Of a DNA stretch of 64,000 nt, positions 60,181 through 64,000 are shown in pieces (within the stretch, counting starts at the first letter, position 1; the number at the start of each line of letters is the position of its first letter). This DNA comes from Amaranthus tricolor. Lineage: Eukaryota; Streptophyta; Magnoliopsida; Caryophyllales; Amaranthaceae. A program made the position numbers and the translations under genes. The notes beneath the pieces were generated by a model. That model saw only the letters and a list, made by a program, of their open reading frames with translations. It ran no database searches and was not told the DNA's origin. The stretch covers positions 30,329,070-30,393,069 of the forward strand of contig NC_080050.1 in NCBI RefSeq assembly GCF_026212465.1, read 5' to 3'.

Positions 60181-61629
60181 TTAGAGAGGGAAGAAAGACG
60201 ACAATTCATACTAAATCACTTTTAGCCAATTTTCTTTATTTTTACCTTATTTGTATTTAATGCTATTTCTTTGAGAGAGAGGGGTAGGGGATATTAGTAT
60301 TTAGGAGTCTTAAGTTGATAGTTGGGGATGGTTATGGGTCAAATAATCGGGTCCAATTAGACTCGATCTCGAACTCATTAATTTTTGGTGGATCCATATC
60401 CTAAACTCAGACTCTTGGGGTCTAGACTAGACACAGACGCGCCATTCTAATGGTTCTAGAATACTAAACGAGTCGTAATTTAATTATTTATACTTAAACT
60501 TCTTTATATTTCAAAAGTTTCATTAATATTAAAATGGACTTATAAATTGTATATAAGTCTAAATTGAGTCCAAATAAATATAGAAATATAATTAAAATTA
60601 ATTTTAAATTGATTTTATTAATACTACTCTACTTTATGATTATAGTTATTAAACTTCAATATTATCTACAAAATACTCCTATTCTCGAAGCAAATGAGTC
60701 AGGTGATCACGCAAATTAAAGTAATTGTCGACTGGTTATGTTTTAGATCAAGTCAAATTTAAAGTTATATCTATTGTATATTAAATTAAATAAATAAAAG
60801 AATCTTCCTAAAAATAATTAATATAATACATATATAACCAAATTACATTAGCAAATTAAAAAACCAAGCAATAGCGTAAGCAAATACCATATAGTGATGT
60901 AACAGGGAACAATAAAATATATTAGATTATGGTGGTTTTCAAAAAAAAAAAAAAAAAAAAGATTATGGTAATTGCCAAGTTTGAAACAGTTGCATAAAGA
61001 ATCTAAAATGACTTACAAACTTGAAAAAATAATACTATATATCTTTTTTTATTCAATTTATTAGTATTATATATTTAGGGAAAATCAGAAATCTATGCAT
61101 CTAGGTTATAATTCTAGTTGGTTGATTAAATCCTTATAATATTAATTATCTAGCATATAACACATAACATAATACTTACTCTGTCCTCTTGAATTGACGC
61201 TATATTATTTAAATATAAAAGAGGTATTTAATATTATGGTGCGAATTCAAACGAATAGAGAAATTAATAATAATAATCATTATAATACGATAATAAGTTG
61301 TAATGTAGGGTTTTACCTTTATTTTGTTTTATTTATACATTTGCATTCTTTTTTATATATGCTATATCAATATGAACTTAGAACTTATTTTTATTTTTAT
61401 GCAAATTTTTTTTTATTCAGATTAGGCTAGAGAAATTTAATAAATAAGAGGTAATTAATTTTTAGAATTAATTAAACCTTTGTTACAAAAAAAAAGGAAA
61501 ATCAGCCTGAACTATTATGGTAATTAAGAATCATATATAGTTACGTATATTCAAATAATTTATTCAATCCCATCATTTAAATTCTTGATCCGCCCCTGTC
61601 TTTACATATATAATTTGTCGGACCTATGA
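60181..61629. other. AT-rich intergenic DNA
   Basis: No gene is seen. A tail-only insertion lies at 60924-60969 (listed separately). A Stowaway-like left end (actctgtcctcttgaattga) is at about 61178. Confidence 0.35.
60924..60969. mobile_element. Tail-only poly(A) retroinsertion with 10-bp target duplication
   Basis: agattatggt at 60924-60933 is repeated at 60960-60969. The 26 bases between them are ggttttc plus 19 A. The design and size are like the insertion at 16.65 kb. Confidence 0.6.
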
Positions 61630-61712
61630 TTTCATGTCACGCTGGCTTCTAATACTATCTCAAATAACTAATTCAACCAAAAGTTTAAGCTGATGATTAA
61701 GCCTCAATGAAT
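61630..61712 (-). mobile_element. SINE-like family fragment
   Basis: ttctaatactatctcaaata then actaattcaaccaaaagttt and aagctgatgattaagcctca follows the arm and A-box side of the 19.35 kb SINE-like repeat. Only the arm side is present. Confidence 0.45.
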
Positions 61713-61758
61713 GTTCCACTCTCAAATTATAGTAATAAAGTAATATATAATTATAATG

Positions 61759-61766
61759 TATAAAAG
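61759..61766 (+). promoter_or_regulatory. TATA box of the ACD11-like gene
   Basis: TATAAAAG lies about 107-114 bases upstream of the ATG at 61873, implying a 5' UTR of about 80 bases. Confidence 0.45.
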
Positions 61767-61872
61767 GCCTTTTGAAATCCAAGTACACAAGAGGCAGTCT
61801 CTATCTACGTAGATATATACAAATATCATACAAGAGGAGAAGACTTGGTTTGTATAGTATTAGTGAAAGAAA

Positions 61873-62119
61873 ATGAAAAGAAAGAGAGAAATAGAAAGGA
61901 AATCAGAGATAAAATCAGCCATTGAAGAGCTTTCTTTGCTCATCAGGCTTAGAACTACTGTCAAAAGAAGCAACATACTTATTAAACCTCAATCTCCTGC
62001 TACTGCTGGTAAAAATAGTGATGATAATTATCTTCAACAACAACAACACAAATCGGTAGTTTCCCATATATCAACCAGGCCCATTCTCTCTGTTTGCTCT
62101 TTGATTCTTCAAGTTCTTG
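61873..62119 (+). CDS. First exon of an ACD11-like (GLTP domain) gene, truncated by window end
   Basis: The ATG at 61873 opens 82 codons plus one base, ending CAAGTTCTTG before a consensus donor gtaagc at 62120. The protein starts with a basic KRKREIERK run, then KSAIEELSLL, and later STRPILSVCSLILQVL. This arrangement, a basic leader and a first helix followed by PxLxVCxLxLQVLD, is what I recall for the plant ACD11-homologue group of glycolipid-transfer-like proteins. These bind sphingolipids such as ceramide-1-phosphate and restrain cell death. The split codon leaves G, so a following AT or AC would give the Asp expected next. No second exon is found up to 64000, so intron 1 exceeds 1.8 kb. 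The assignment rests on a short segment and is moderate. Confidence 0.6.
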
Positions 62120-63530
62120 GTAAGCTTTTTGCACTTTAATAGATTATGTTACTATTAATTGCTATTCTCCTCGGATACTTTGTGTTGAATATTGAGTTCA
62201 TAACCATGACTATAACTGTTAATTGTTATTGTTCTTGGTCTTCTTTGAGACTATACAGTGATAAAATATGTTTTTGGGCTTGTAACAAGACCCGTATAAG
62301 ATGATAGTTGGCAACACATAAACCTGATGAGGTTTATCCTAAAACTAATTGATATTATGAGGATAGTCAATCTCGCTCTTTCTAATTCTTCGATGTGGGA
62401 TCATAACTGAGTTATTTTCCAACATACCTATCAAGGCTAATTTAGGTTTGGGTGTGCTTAGTTAGGTCATGATCATTTAAGTCATTAGATTAAAAACCCT
62501 GTTGATATTGAGTTATTCTGTGTTAATATTATATTCAACAAAAGTATTCTATTTGACTTTTGATAATATTGAGTATTTTTAATCTATAAGCTATAGTATA
62601 CTAATATGAGATCTTGTTTGGATTTGTTTCAATACAACGGTTATAAATATAATTTTTTATAATTATTAATTATACACAATCAAAGATATTAATGACAAAA
62701 ATAATATATTAACCGGTCAAATAGAACATTTAGGCTCAATAAAAGCAAAGTTATATATAAAATAGATAAAATAACTCTCAAATTAATTCCGCATATGTAA
62801 ATATGAATATTCAACCATTCTACTATAATATTTTAAAATGGTCCCTAATATATATATATATATATATATGAGTTAAATATTTCACTAATTCAACTAATAA
62901 CATAAATAAAATTTGTAATAGTATGTAGCTAGAATAGTGTGATTGGCACCTGCTAGTCAATATCATCAGATTTAATGCCTCATATGTGCAGTATGCTAAA
63001 AATTAAGTGTTTTTATCAATGTTTCTTTTTTTACTAACTTTATATTTGTATCCCATTAATCTTTTCCAAAAGTAAAATATGAGGTCTCTATTTTTGTCCA
63101 AATAGTATGCTTTAAAGTAGTATTTATCCCTTTTTTTTCAAATAGCTACATTTTTTTTCTATAAAGCTTTCATTAAAGACCTGGTTTTTAAGAATTTTTG
63201 GCGATTAAATATCTTAAATGATCTAAAATCGCCATGAATAATATAAAGTATAGCTACTTAAAAATCAAAGCAATATAACGTTAAATGAATAGGGTTTTAA
63301 TATATCTATCATACTTATCAGTTTCCACTCCTAAATGGTAAGGAACACGTTGTTTAGTAGTTGCTCATAATATTCCCATAGTTGTTAGACTTGTTACCCT
63401 ACCAACTGCTCCCGGTTTTTTTTTTGACAAAATAATATTACCAAAATATAACATAAGAGAGAAAATCTAAATTATTTATTTTAAACTTTTGAAAGGTATA
63501 TATATAGTATTATTACATAATTAATAAAAT
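62120..63530 (+). other. Start of intron 1 of the ACD11-like gene
   Basis: AT-rich with a short (TA)n run at 62848-62869. No exon matching a GLTP domain is visible. Confidence 0.4.
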
Positions 63531-63815
63531 ATTAGAAAAATTGATATTAATAATTCAACCTCTCACTCATCCGCTTTGAATAATTTCACCTTTGGATTAT
63601 TAAAAATAATCCAACATTTACCCTTAGTTTGTTAAATGCATAACATTTTATTTTATAATAATTCTACCTTTACCCTTAATTTGCTATTAACATACCTTAT
63701 TCGTATGCCAACACCAAACTAAGGCCAAACTTTGGATTATTAAAAAATAATCCAAAGGTGAATTATTTACAGCGGATAGGTAATAGGTTCGATTATTAAT
63801 ATCAATTTTTCCTAA
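63531..63815. mobile_element. MITE with ~85-bp inverted ends
   Basis: The left end (agaaaaattgatattaataa to cgctttgaataatttcacct and ttggattattaaaaataatc) is the inverse of the right end (ggattattaaaaaataatcc, aaaggtgaattatttacagc, ggat, to tattaatatcaatttttcct). It lies in the presumed intron of the ACD11-like gene. Confidence 0.7.
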
Positions 63816-63835
63816 AATATCCTAATGTATCTTAA

Positions 63836-64000
63836 AAAAATTGACATTACTAATTTAAACTTTCATCGATCCGCTGTGAATAATCTGATCTTTTAATAGT
63901 TTAATCTTTGTCCTTCGTTTAATGTCATTATACTAATATGATATGCTGATAGCAAACTAAACACAAATGTTGAATTATTTAAAAATTAAAAGGTAGTAAC
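63836..64000. mobile_element. Second related MITE, cut by the window end
   Basis: aaattgacattactaattta, ccgctgtgaataatctgatc and following bases repeat the left end of the preceding element in direct order with more changes. The right end lies outside the window. Confidence 0.5.

Overview
The window is nuclear DNA of a flowering plant. The genes have plant-type introns and plant-specific families (Dof, VQ, chloroplast-targeted proteins), and the intergenic DNA is very AT-rich and packed with LTR elements, MITEs and SINE-like repeats. A eudicot is most likely. Palindromic repeats containing gagacGGTCTCa recur and suggest Caryophyllales to me, but this is only a weak hint. Nothing bacterial or viral is seen.

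Layout. 1-5.5 kb: a minus-strand gene for an RZ-1A-like glycine-rich RNA-binding zinc-knuckle protein (coding exons 4388-4278 and 3560-3018, plus a 5' UTR exon near 5.4 kb). 7.5-8.7 kb: an intronless plus-strand mitoferrin-like carrier (MFL1-like), probably in the plastid envelope. 14.35-15.1 kb: a minus-strand VQ-motif protein of MKS1 type. 15-30.8 kb: gene-poor DNA with a SINE-like repeat family, Stowaway-like MITEs, a truncated Copia element (21.56-23.66 kb), a palindrome-rich MITE (24.76-25.19 kb), a hAT-like MITE with an 8-bp target duplication (28.33-28.53 kb) and long AT and A tracts.

30,877-47,850 is the most striking part: a 16,974-bp array of one non-autonomous LTR retrotransposon, LTR-int-LTR-int-LTR-int-LTR-int-LTR. 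It has five 558-bp LTRs and four 3,546-bp internal regions at an exact 4,104-bp period. The whole array is flanked by a single 5-bp target duplication (aatat). It ends about 1 kb upstream of, and in the same direction as, a Dof transcription factor gene (48,871-49,599).

49.6-54.2 kb is non-coding and holds a 5S-rRNA-derived, Cassandra-like fragment and a MITE. 54,220-59,428 is a nine-exon minus-strand gene for a predicted plastid thioredoxin-fold (AhpC/TSA-like) protein, assembled here exon by exon to 248 residues. Its large intron 5 carries a decayed hAT transposase, and intron 6 ends in an 81-bp tandem repeat that abuts the splice acceptor. At 61,873 the first exon of an ACD11/GLTP-like gene begins and the gene runs off the right end.

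The genes are unrelated single loci and do not form a pathway. The window reads as ordinary euchromatic plant genes separated by layered transposon insertions.
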